This document shows, piece after piece, positions 25,890 through 34,618 of a DNA stretch of 64,000 nt. Below the pieces are notes generated by a model that saw only the letters and a list, made by a program, of their open reading frames with translations, had not been told where the DNA came from and made no database searches. The translations under genes were made by a program, and so were the position numbers. The DNA is taken from NCBI GenBank assembly GCA_020638835.1, contig JACKHV010000005.1, positions 261,941 to 325,940 of the forward strand, given 5' to 3'. Each line of letters opens with the position of its first letter. Position 1 is the first letter of the stretch. Origin of the DNA: Planctomycetota bacterium. Its GTDB lineage: Bacteria > Planctomycetota > UBA1135 > GCA-002686595.

Positions 25890-28236
25890 TCAGCCGCGAT
25901 GCGCGCGCCACCAGCTCGCGGCGCGCTCCTCGGTCCACGGCTCCAGACTCTTGATCGAGTCGAGCACCGCGAGGACGGCCGCGGTGTCCGCGGGGCGCTC
26001 GTCCATCTCCTTCGAGAGGCAGGCGCGGACGAGTTCGTCCAGCTCCGGCGGGATCGGCTGGTCCGTCCGCTTCGACGGTGCCACCGGTTCTTGCCGCAGG
26101 ATGCGGTCCAGCAGGTCCGCGTCCGTCCCTCCCGACAAGTGGTGCTTGCCGGTGAGCAAGTAGAACGCGACCGCGCCGAGCGAGTAGATGTCGGTGCGCG
26201 CGTCGACGCGGTCGGGCGCTCGCAGGCGCTCGGGAGCGAGGTAGAGCAAGGTGCCGCTGATCTTCGTCGGCTGGGTCAGCTGCTCCTCGTGTCCTCCGCC
26301 GATCTCCTTCACCAATCCGAAGTCGAGCAGCTTGACTACGTCGTGGCGCCCGCCCTGCACGCAGAGCATCAGGTTCATCGGCTTCACGTCGCGGTGCACG
26401 AGCCCGCGCTCGTGCGCTTCGCCGAGCGACGCGCATGACGTGCACGACGCGTGCCGGGTCGAAGTCGCCGCTCGCGCGCACGACCTCCGACAGGTTCATG
26501 CCGTCGAGGTACTCCATGGCGCAGTAGAAGGTGCCCTCGAGCGTGCGTCCGAAGTCGTAGACCGCGATCGTGTTCGGACACGTCAGCTGGCTGGCGAGCT
26601 GCACCTCGCGCTCGAAGCGCGCGAGCGACTCCGCGTCGACAACCTCGCGCTTCAGCAGCTTGACGGCCGTCGGCCGGCGCAAGAGGGCGTGGCGCGCAAG
26701 GTAGACCTCGCCCAAGCCGCCTTCGCCGATGCGCTTCACCAGCGTGTAGGGTCCGAGCTGCGTTCCGGCTTCGACGCGCTTCCTGAGCTGCACGACCGCG
26801 AAGGACGAGGAGAGTCCGAAGACGAGGATCGCGCCGAGCAGCGCCAGCATCAGGAGCAGGATGAGGTCGACGTACCGGCGCGCCGCGAAGGCCTCCTCGG
26901 CGTCGATCTCCGTGATGAGCGCGAAGTCGTAGGCTCCCAACCAGGCCCACGCGCCGATGACCGGCACGCCGCGGTAGTCACGGTACGGTTCCATCCGCAC
27001 GCCGGACGCGGCGGTGGCGCGATCGCCCAGGCGCACGCAGTCCGTGACGTCGTCGTAGATCTTCGTCCGCCGGTTGCCCTGCAGGGCGGTGTCCCTCGGG
27101 AGGCGATCCACGGGACCGCCGGGGTCGATCAGCGCGAAGTTCATCACGCGCGTGCCGTTCTCGTCGTCGACCGGCCGATCGCCGAGCCACACCGGCTCGA
27201 TGCCGCGCGCGCGGAGCGCTTGCACGTAGGAGCGCCCGAAGCGGTTCTCGCTGCGCACGAAGCCGTCGCGGTCGACGGCGTACGTCTCGCTGGTGCTCTG
27301 GGCGCCGCCGTTCGCGGTGCTCAGGATGTCCGAGAACGACTTCGCGGGCGATCCGACGACCAGGCTCACGAGCACGGGGCGTCGACCGTCCGCCTTCTTC
27401 TCGCCGAACAGCACTGGTGCCTCGACCCACGCCATCGCTTCGAGGTCGCGGAGGTCGCCCGGCAGCTGCGGCCTGGCGCTGTCCCAGGACTCGGGATTGG
27501 ACGGCAGCGTGAATCGGGCTGTCGCGAGTGTGGTTTGCTTGAGGAGGAGCTGCTCACCCACGAAGCGTCGGTTCATCGCCGCGAGCAGAACGCCGGAGCG
27601 GTGGATCAGCGCGTAGCCCTCGAAGTCGTCGCGTTGCAGGAGGTGCTCGAGCGTGCGAGCCACGGTGTCCTGCAGACCGTCTGCCGTCAAGTCGGCGTGT
27701 CGTTGTTCGAGCGTCGCGTTGAGATCCGTCCCGCGGCCGGCGAGGCGTCGGCTGAGCTCGGTCAGGTCCGGATCGTTGCAGGCGGACTGCACGTCGAGCA
27801 GCTGCCCCCTCACCCACTCCTCGACGTACGCGCGCTCGAGATCGAGCCGTCGAACGAGGTTCTGTCGGAGCTGGTCGTCCCAACGCTCGAGGATCGCGTG
27901 ACGCGCCCAGAGTCCGAGGCACGCGACCACGACGACGATCGCGATCAACACCCAAGTCCGCGTGCTCCCGGACTCGAAGAGCCGGGAGGCGAGCGCGCCG
28001 GCGTCCGTGTGTTCGCCGAGGGCACCGCGTGCCGGAGCGGCGGCGGGCAGCGACGAAGGCGGAGTCGCGGCGACGAGGTCCTCCTCGTGGTGGTTCGCGA
28101 GCAAGCGACGCACCTGCGCGAGCAGGACGTCGTCTCCGGCGCAGGCTTCCGCGAGGTACGCCTCGCGTTGCGACTCGGGTCGCTCGAGCGCCTCCGAGAA
28201 CAGCTCTCCGACCCGCCCGCTCAGGTCGATCTTCAC
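25890..28236 (-). pseudogene. Ser/Thr protein kinase with extracytoplasmic sensor, frameshifted before the catalytic loop
   Basis: The N-terminal frame runs from GTG 28236 (overlapping the sigma-factor TGA): an N-terminal RVGELFSEALERPESQREAYLAEAC segment typical of planctomycete kinases, membrane segment (about 95-115), a long extracytoplasmic sensor region (Cache/CHASE-like, inferred), a second membrane segment, and kinase lobe 1 (IGEGGLGEVYLA; AVKLLK). At about 26430-26450 the frame breaks; the remainder continues in another frame to 25890 with SLGEAHERGLVHRDVKP, DFGLVKEI and APERL. Both halves are clearly kinase. A loss of 11 bases between two TGCGC copies would explain it. May be a real null allele or an assembly error. 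Confidence 0.82.
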
Positions 28237-28862
28237 GCCGTCTCGTCCTCGTCGAGCTGACTGCGCACCCAGGCCTTGATCAGCGTCCACTGCTTCTCGA
28301 CCCAGCGCGTGCTCATGCCGAGGACCACGGCGACCTCGGGGACGGTCATGTTGCCGAAGAAACGCAGCTCGACGATCTGCGCCAGCCGGGGGTCCTGTTC
28401 GCGCAGCTCTCCGAGCAGCTCATCGACGAACAGCACGTCGTCGTCGGAGTTCGCGGTGAGCGTCAGGCCTTCCTCGAGGCTGAGCTTGCGCCGATCGCCA
28501 CCGCGCTTCTCGCGCCGCTTCGACCGCGCGTGGTCCACCAGGATGCGGCGCATCGCCCGCGCTCCGATCGCGAAGAAGTGCGTCCTGCCGTTCACGTCGA
28601 GCTCGGCGCCTTGCGCCAGGCGCATGAACGCCTCGTGGACCAGCTCGGTCGGTTGCAGGCTGTGGCCGACGGCCTCCCGACTCAGGTAACGACCGGCGAG
28701 CTTGCGCAGCTCGTCGTAGACCAGCGGAAGCAGACGCTCGGGCGCGCTGTCGTCACCGCGACTCACGGCCGCCAGCTCGCGCGTCACCAGCTGCGCGGAA
28801 GTCGCGTCCGGACGCGGACGGGATCGAGAGCGTTCGACCGGATCAGGCTCGTTCGGATTCAT
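28233..28862 (-). CDS. ECF sigma factor of the TIGR02999 type
   Basis: 209 residues. Region 2: YDELRKLAGRYLSREAVGHSLQPTELVHEAFMRL, then FFAIGARAMRRILVDHARSKRREKRGG, the hallmark of the acidobacterial/planctomycete sigma family TIGR02999; region 4: RFFGNMTVPEVAVVLGMSTRWVEKQWTLIKAWV. The last codons overlap the kinase start (GTGA), so the two are translationally coupled and presumably regulated together: kinase senses outside, sigma changes transcription (known pattern, here inferred). Gene is preceded by an AT-poor leader of about 85 bases before the hairpin at 28949. Confidence 0.92.
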   Translation of the reverse strand: MNPNEPDPVERSRSRPRPDATSAQLVTRELAAVSRGDDSAPERLLPLVYDELRKLAGRYLSREAVGHSLQPTELVHEAFMRLAQGAELDVNGRTHFFAIGARAMRRILVDHARSKRREKRGGDRRKLSLEEGLTLTANSDDDVLFVDELLGELREQDPRLAQIVELRFFGNMTVPEVAVVLGMSTRWVEKQWTLIKAWVRSQLDEDETA

Positions 28863-28948
28863 CGTTCGTGATCTGCGCGGAAGCGGAGTCTACGGAGTCA
28901 CGACCCGCAATGCTCCTTCCAGCCGCGCCCACCCGCCCGCTAACGAAA

Positions 28949-28975
28949 GAGGGCGGCCCCGTCGGGACCGCCCTC
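28949..28975 (-). terminator. Intrinsic terminator of PPC-repeat gene at 29019
   Basis: Stem GAGGGCGG (28949-28956) with CCGCCCTC (28968-28975), one mismatch, then CCC/GGG and a 3-base loop. On the minus strand it is followed by TTTCGTT. It lies 43 bases past the gene stop. Confidence 0.7.
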
Positions 28976-29018
28976 GTCGAGCATTGCCGGAGGCGCGATC
29001 ACGCCCCCGCAGGTCGAA

Positions 29019-31520
29019 CTAGATCCAGTTGATCGTGAGACCCTGGGTGAAGTTCGAGCCGGTGCCGCAGGGGCTCACACCGCCGGGGTCGCGGTACCAC
29101 TGTTGGTAGTAGCGCGTGACGCCGGGAGTGATGTTGCCGTTCGTGACGATAGAGCTCACGGTCGAGCCGGAGCCGGTGCCGTCTGTGAAGACGACTTCGA
29201 CACGCTCGGTCGGGTTGCCCATGCAGAGGATGCCGTCCTTGAACGGGAAGGAGACGAGCGTCGAGCCCTGCACCAGCATGCTGGGCTGGTTCGCACGCGC
29301 CTGCGAGACCGTGAACACGAGGTCGTCGTTCGCGACGATCGAGGTGCCCGAGGCCGTCAGGATCGCGCCGAAGCCGAGCGAGCTCTTGCAGCCCTCACCG
29401 GCACCCAGCGCCGACTCGTTGGCACAGGGGCATCCCACCACGCCGCCGCCGACGTCAGCCGTGCCGTCGCCGAAGCAGAACGGAGTCGCCAGCACGCCGC
29501 CGGAGCCGAGGATCTCCATGTCGTAGTTGTTGCACTCTCCGCCGGAGTTGGCCCAGACCACCACTTGGACGTAGTAGGTCTGCACGCTGCCCGTGGAGTT
29601 CGTCCACGTGATCGTCTCGTCGTCGCTGCCGGTGAAGCCGCGCACGAGGTAGCTGGCGAGATCGCCGCAACCGACGAGGTCGTCGTACAGGTAGATGTCG
29701 ATGTCGGCCGTGGCCGTCGAGAAGAACAGGTTCACCGTCAGGACGTCGGTGTCCGCGACGGAGACCTCGTAGAAGTCCTCGTCCGCCTTGCTGACGAACA
29801 GACCCGGGAACAAGCCGTCGTTCATCGAGACCGCGTTCGAGCAATCGTCGTTGTCTTCGAAGCTGTCGTCGGAGAGCGGGTTGAGGCAGGGATCGGGGGC
29901 CGTGGCGACGTTCAGGTCGTAGTTGTTGCAACCCTCACCCACGGCGACACGCGCCGACAAGTAGGCCGTCGCGGCCGCGCCGGTGCCGTTCGACCAGGAG
30001 ACCTGACCGGTACCGCCGAAGCCGAAGTCGACGTCCACCTGGTTCGCGCAGGCCGGATCGTCGAACAGGTAGAGGTCGACGTCGCCGTTGGCGCCCGAGA
30101 CGTACGAGACGTCGACGGTGAGGATCTCATTGGCGGGGACGGTGACCGCGTAGTAGTCGTGGTCCGTCTCGGAGACGAACAGGCCGGTTTGGACACCGGA
30201 GGCCAGCGCGACGGCGGAGACGCAGTCGTCGTTGTCTTCGAATCCGTCGTCGGCCGCAGTCGCGCACGGATCGGGAGCGACCGTGATCTGCAAGTCGTAG
30301 TCGTTGCAGGTGAAGGTCGTGCCGAAGGCGTAGACGCGCAGGTAGTAGTCGGCGTTCGCGCCGGTTCCGTTGGCGACGGAGACTTGCTCGTTGTCCGAGG
30401 TGGAGAAGCTGCCGTCGACCTGCACCGTGCACGCCGGGTCGCTGAACAAGGTGACGTCGATGTCGCCGTTCGCGTCGATGAAGAGCACGTCGCAGGTCAG
30501 GATCTGTCCCGTGGGGACGCCCTGGATCAGGTAGTAGTCGTTGTCGTCGGCAGTCGCCTGACCGAACATGCGCAAGCCCGAGGTGAGTCCCGTCGGGACG
30601 AGCGAGGCCGAGGCGCAGTCGTCGTTGTCCTCGAAGCTGTCGTCGCCGATCGCGAGGCAGGGGTCCGGAGCCGTCGTGACGGTCAGGTCGTAGTTGTTGC
30701 AGCCCTGACCGGCCACCACTTCCGCCGTCAGCACCCACGTCGCCGCGGCGCCCGTGGCGTTGGCGTAGCTGACTTGACCAGTGCCGGCCGTGGGGAACAC
30801 GGAGTCGATCTGCGTGGTGCACGCGAGGTCGCTGTAGAGGCGCAGGTCCACGTCGCCGGTGCCGCCGCCGTAGCTCACGTCGACGGTGAGCATGTCGTTG
30901 GCGGGAACCGTGATCAGGTAGAAGTCGGGGTCGACGTCGGAGACGAACAGCCCGGTGGTGGTGCCGGCACCGAGCGCCACACCGGCGCCGCAGGTGTCGT
31001 TCTCCTCGAAGGCGTCGTCGACGGGCGACGCGCACGGATCGGGAGCCGTGCTGATCACGAGGTCGTAGTCGTTGCAGGTCGCGGCGGAGAACATTTCGAC
31101 GCGCACGATCAGAGGCAGCGCCACGGCACCCGTGTTCGGCCACACGACTTGTTCGTTGTCGGTGACGGAGAAGCCGCGCACGAGGTAGTCGCCGGCGGCC
31201 TCACCACCGCAGTTCGGGCTGGTGGCCGGGTCGTAGAGGTAGAGGTCCACGTCGGCGATCGCGTCGATGAACAAACAATCGACGGTCAGGATCTCGCCGG
31301 GCGGCACGCTGACCGCGAAGAAGTCGTCGTTGTAGGTGCCGCCGGTGCCTTCGACCGTGAGGCCCGTGTAGGTGCCGTTGGCGAGCGGGGGAGCGGTGAC
31401 GCAGTCGTCGTTCGGCTCGTAGCTGTCGGCAGCCGGGCACTGGGCCCAGCCGTTGCCGACGAGCGCGAGGGCCGCGGCCACGGCCATGACGGGCTTGCCG
31501 AATGTGTCGAAAAGACGCAT
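29019..31520 (-). CDS. Secreted protein with five PPC-type repeats and planctomycete C-terminal domain (A)
   Basis: 833 residues from ATG 31520, with a CAGGAG ribosome site. The signal peptide is followed by AQCPAADSYEPNDDC. Five tandem modules of about 125-135 residues, each opening with a DD.FE.ND.C segment and closing with CN.YDL....APDPC, are prepeptidase C-terminal (PPC)-like beta-sandwiches, with three or four Cys in each. The last 120 residues are a shared tail: CFGDGTADVGG, GCPCANESALGAGEGC, ANDDLVFTV, MLVQGS and QQWYRDPGG..PCG..SNF. Extracellular or cell-surface by inference; binding partner unknown. First of four adjacent paralogues. Confidence 0.88.
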   Translation of the reverse strand: MRLFDTFGKPVMAVAAALALVGNGWAQCPAADSYEPNDDCVTAPPLANGTYTGLTVEGTGGTYNDDFFAVSVPPGEILTVDCLFIDAIADVDLYLYDPATSPNCGGEAAGDYLVRGFSVTDNEQVVWPNTGAVALPLIVRVEMFSAATCNDYDLVISTAPDPCASPVDDAFEENDTCGAGVALGAGTTTGLFVSDVDPDFYLITVPANDMLTVDVSYGGGTGDVDLRLYSDLACTTQIDSVFPTAGTGQVSYANATGAAATWVLTAEVVAGQGCNNYDLTVTTAPDPCLAIGDDSFEDNDDCASASLVPTGLTSGLRMFGQATADDNDYYLIQGVPTGQILTCDVLFIDANGDIDVTLFSDPACTVQVDGSFSTSDNEQVSVANGTGANADYYLRVYAFGTTFTCNDYDLQITVAPDPCATAADDGFEDNDDCVSAVALASGVQTGLFVSETDHDYYAVTVPANEILTVDVSYVSGANGDVDLYLFDDPACANQVDVDFGFGGTGQVSWSNGTGAAATAYLSARVAVGEGCNNYDLNVATAPDPCLNPLSDDSFEDNDDCSNAVSMNDGLFPGLFVSKADEDFYEVSVADTDVLTVNLFFSTATADIDIYLYDDLVGCGDLASYLVRGFTGSDDETITWTNSTGSVQTYYVQVVVWANSGGECNNYDMEILGSGGVLATPFCFGDGTADVGGGVVGCPCANESALGAGEGCKSSLGFGAILTASGTSIVANDDLVFTVSQARANQPSMLVQGSTLVSFPFKDGILCMGNPTERVEVVFTDGTGSGSTVSSIVTNGNITPGVTRYYQQWYRDPGGVSPCGTGSNFTQGLTINWI

Positions 31521-31835
31521 TTGTGATGTCTCCTGAGGTTTGAAAAGACTCCTGATGCCTCCGCCCTTCACCGAGCAGACACACCGCGACCACGTCAGCG
31601 GGCGCCTGCGGGAGGGAGCGGGGGGGGCCCGGAGCGCGACGCGCCGGGTTGCAGGCCAGTATGCCGATTCTGTTGCAGACTTGTAGGAGTTCTGTCTCCA
31701 CGAACCCGCGTCGGACGGGCCGTGGCAGCTCAGGGCCGCTGAGGGTGGGTTCCTCTCCCGAAAATGGGCGGCCCCACCACCCTCTCGGGTGGCGGGGCCG
31801 CCGTCGACTCGGTGCGCGCGGGCGCGCGGTCGGAA
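31521..31835. other. Intergenic region between PPC genes A and B
   Basis: 315 bases. Holds a terminator for gene B (31767-31802) and, on the minus strand, a CATACT hexamer at 31658-31663, 138 bases before the start of gene A. A near-identical hexamer is 139 bases before gene B. The rest, including C- and G-runs around 31620, shows no gene. Confidence 0.6.
31767..31802 (-). terminator. Intrinsic terminator of PPC-repeat gene at 31836
   Basis: 16-bp stem with one mismatch (31767-31782 with 31787-31802), loop TCTC. On the minus strand the stem is followed by ATTTTC. It begins 33 bases past the stop codon. Confidence 0.7.
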
Positions 31836-34304
31836 CTACATCCAGGTCAGCGAGAGGCCCTGGGTGAAGTTCGAACCGAAGCCGCAGGGGCTCACGCCGC
31901 CGGGATCGCGGTACCACTGCTGGTAGTAGCGGGTGTCGCCCGGCGAGACGTTGCCGTTCGTGACGATCGAACCCACCGTCGAGCCTTCGCCGCTCGAGTT
32001 GGTGAACACCACTTCGACGCGCTCGGTCGGGTTACCCATGCAGAGGATGCCGTCCTTGAAGGGCAGCGCGACGAGCGTCGAACCTTGCACCAGCATGCTG
32101 GGCTGGTTCGCGCGTGCCTGCGAGACCGTGAACACGAGGTCGTCGTTCGCGACGAGCGTCGTGCCGGAGGCCGTCAGGATCGCGCCGTAGCCGAGCGAGC
32201 TCTTGCAGCCTTCACCGGCACCCGGCGCCGATTCGTTGGCGCAGGGGCATCCTACCGCGCCGCCGCCGACGTCGGCCGTGCCGTCGCCGAAGCAGAACGG
32301 AGTCGCGAGCACGCCGCCGGCTCCGGTGAGCTGCATGTCGTAGTTGTTGCAGTCGCCCTGCGAGCTCGCATACACGACCACCTGGACGTAGTAGGTCTGC
32401 AGCGAGCCGGACGTGTTCGTCCACGAGATGTTCTCGTTGTCGGAGGCGCTGAAGCCGCGCACGAGGTAGCTGTTCAGGTCACCGCACACGATCTGGTCGT
32501 CGTAGATGTAGACGTCCACGTCGGCGATCGCGTGGCTGAACGTCAGGTCGACGAACAGCGTGTCAGCGTCGGCGACGTTGACCTGGTAGAAGTCCTCGTC
32601 CGCCTTGCTGACGAACAGACCGGCGGAGACGCCGTCCGACATCGACACCGCCGTCAAGCAAGTGTCGTTGTCCTCGAGTCCGTCGTCGGCCAGGGGGTCC
32701 TGGCAGGGATCGGGAGCGAAGCTGACGTTCAGGTCGTAGTTGTTGCAGTTACCAGTGACGGTGTCGATCTGGCAAGCCAGGTAGACGGTCGCCGGGGCGC
32801 CGGTCGAGTTGGCCCAGGTCAAGGTGTTGAAGCCGAGGCCCCAGCCAGCGCCCGTCTCGTAGGTCGTGCACGACGGATCCGAGTAGAGGTCCATGTAGAG
32901 CTCCGCGCCGACGACGTACGTCTGGTCGATCGTGACCATGTCCCCCGCCGCGACGGTGATCTCGTAGTAGTCGAGGTCGGCCGAGGCGACGAAGAGCCCG
33001 GTGTGCGAGCCGGCGGGCAGTGCGACACCGGAACCGCAGAAATCGTTGTCCTCGAAGCCGTCGTCGAGACCCGGCGCCAGGCACGGATCGGGCGCTGCCG
33101 TGAGAGCGAGGTCGTAGTTGTTGCAGTCGCCGTTCACGACGCTGACGCGCAGGTAGTAGTTCGCCGGCACCGCGCCGCCATTGGTGACGCTGAGCGAGTT
33201 GAAGCCCGCTCCCCAGCCCGCCGAGGTGACGAAGTTGGTGCACGCCGGGTCGTCGTAGAGGTCCATGTTCAGCTCCGCGATCCCAGAGTTGTACGTCTGG
33301 TCGACCGTGAGCTGATCCCCGGGCGAGACGGTGATCGTGAAGAAGTCCTCGTCCACGGTCGCCACGAAGAGGCCCGTATGCGTCGCGATCGGGAGGGCAA
33401 CGGTCGACGCGCAGTCGTCGTTGTCTTCGAAGCTGTCGTCGAGGCCCGCGAGGCAGGGATCCGGTTGCAGCGTGACCGTCAGGTCGTAGTTGTCGCAGCT
33501 GCCGTCCACGACATAGGCGCGCAGGTAGAAGTCCGCGGCGGCGGCACCTGCGTTCCCGTAGACGACCTGGTTCGAACCGCCGCCCCAAGAGGCGCTGTCC
33601 ACCAGGTTCGTGCACGCGGGATCGTCGAACAGGTCGATCCCGAGCTCGGCCGTCGCAGCGGCGTACACCTGGTCGACGATCACCTGGTCGCCGGGCGCGA
33701 CGGTGACCTTGTAGTAGTCCTCGTCAGCGGTGCTGACGAAGAGACCGGTCTGCGTGCCGGCCGCGAGCACGACCGCGGCTCCGCACGTGTCGTTTTCCTC
33801 GAGGCTGTCGTCGAGGCCGACCTGCTGGCAGGGATCGGGCGCGAGCGTGATCTGCAGGCTGTAGTCGTTGCAGTCGAAGGAACCGCCGTAGGCGTGGACC
33901 TGGAGGTAGTAATCCTTCGTCGCGCCCGTGCCGTTCGCGCCGGCCACTTGCTCGTTGTCAGTGACCGAGGCGCTGCCCGAGAGGTAGACGGAGCAGGCCG
34001 CGTCGTCGTAGAGCGTGATGTCGATGTCCCCCAGCGCGTGCGTGAAGAGCGCATCGACCGTCAGCAGCTGTCCCGTCGGCACGTTCTGGATGACCCAGAA
34101 GTCGTCGTCGATGCCTCCGGCGTTCGCTGCACCGTGCAAGACGAGGCCGGTGGTCAGGCCCGCGGGCGCGATCGAGAAGACACCGCACGCGTCGTTGTCT
34201 TCGAAGCTGTCGTCCGCGGGACACTGCGCCGGCGCCCTGCCGACGAGGAACGCGACCGCGGCCACGGTCGAGATGGTGAGTCTGAGTGTGTCGAAGTGAC
34301 GCAT
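31836..34304 (-). CDS. Secreted protein with five PPC-type repeats and planctomycete C-terminal domain (B)
   Basis: 822 residues. Signal peptide MRHFDTLRLTISTVAAVAFLVGRAPAQ, then five modules: DDSFEDNDAC, DDSLEENDTC, DDSFEDNDDC, DDGFEDNDFC and DDGLEDNDTC mark their starts, and the APDPC-type closings mark their ends. Modules 2-4 carry an IVDQVY/TVDQTY strand not seen in paralogue A. The final module (VSMSDGVSAGLFVSKADEDFYQV) and the C-terminal tail (GCPCANESAPGAGEGC, NQPSMLVQGS, CMGNPTERVEVVF, QQWYRDPGG) are near copies of those in A and C. Role unknown; surface location inferred. Confidence 0.88.
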   Translation of the reverse strand: MRHFDTLRLTISTVAAVAFLVGRAPAQCPADDSFEDNDACGVFSIAPAGLTTGLVLHGAANAGGIDDDFWVIQNVPTGQLLTVDALFTHALGDIDITLYDDAACSVYLSGSASVTDNEQVAGANGTGATKDYYLQVHAYGGSFDCNDYSLQITLAPDPCQQVGLDDSLEENDTCGAAVVLAAGTQTGLFVSTADEDYYKVTVAPGDQVIVDQVYAAATAELGIDLFDDPACTNLVDSASWGGGSNQVVYGNAGAAAADFYLRAYVVDGSCDNYDLTVTLQPDPCLAGLDDSFEDNDDCASTVALPIATHTGLFVATVDEDFFTITVSPGDQLTVDQTYNSGIAELNMDLYDDPACTNFVTSAGWGAGFNSLSVTNGGAVPANYYLRVSVVNGDCNNYDLALTAAPDPCLAPGLDDGFEDNDFCGSGVALPAGSHTGLFVASADLDYYEITVAAGDMVTIDQTYVVGAELYMDLYSDPSCTTYETGAGWGLGFNTLTWANSTGAPATVYLACQIDTVTGNCNNYDLNVSFAPDPCQDPLADDGLEDNDTCLTAVSMSDGVSAGLFVSKADEDFYQVNVADADTLFVDLTFSHAIADVDVYIYDDQIVCGDLNSYLVRGFSASDNENISWTNTSGSLQTYYVQVVVYASSQGDCNNYDMQLTGAGGVLATPFCFGDGTADVGGGAVGCPCANESAPGAGEGCKSSLGYGAILTASGTTLVANDDLVFTVSQARANQPSMLVQGSTLVALPFKDGILCMGNPTERVEVVFTNSSGEGSTVGSIVTNGNVSPGDTRYYQQWYRDPGGVSPCGFGSNFTQGLSLTWM

Positions 34305-34442
34305 GTCTGAATCGTCTCCTGATTGTGAAGATCCCCTTCCGTCGCGACTTCCGCGTCAGTCGCACGACTGCGACGGGACGCATAGGCCGGAACGAAGCGG
34401 GGAGGCGAGGGGGGGTCCCGGGAGACTCCCAGGGTCGGATTC

Positions 34443-34470
34443 AGTATGCGCTCGGAACTCGTCGTGTGAA
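34443..34470 (-). promoter_or_regulatory. Candidate promoter of PPC-repeat gene B
   Basis: Minus strand: TTCACA, 16-base spacer, CATACT (34448-34443). The -35 matches five of six consensus bases. It would give a leader of about 130 bases before the start at 34304. Confidence 0.4.
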
Positions 34471-34539
34471 GGGGGTAAAAAATCGCCAGTGGAGCACGCG
34501 CATGGGCGCCCCCTTCACGATACACGCGCCTCCGAAAGT

Positions 34540-34579
34540 GAGCGCGGCCCCGCTCCCGTGAGGAGCGAGGCCGCGGCTC
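34540..34579 (-). terminator. Hairpin downstream of PPC-repeat gene at 34619
   Basis: Left arm 34540-34556 pairs with 34562-34579 apart from one bulge and one mismatch; loop of 5. On the minus strand CACTTTCGG follows the stem. It begins 39 bases past the gene stop. Confidence 0.65.
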
Positions 34580-34618
34580 GGCGCTCGGGCGAAGCTCGGT
34601 GCCCGCCCGTCAGGAAGA

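Larger units (their letters stand above)
34305..34618. other. Intergenic region between PPC genes B and C
   Basis: 314 bases. It contains a hairpin at 34540-34579 (terminator of gene C), a T-rich tract on the minus strand near 34484-34490 upstream of gene B, and the CATACT hexamer at 34443-34448 with TTCACA 16 bases before it. I see no gene. Confidence 0.6.
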
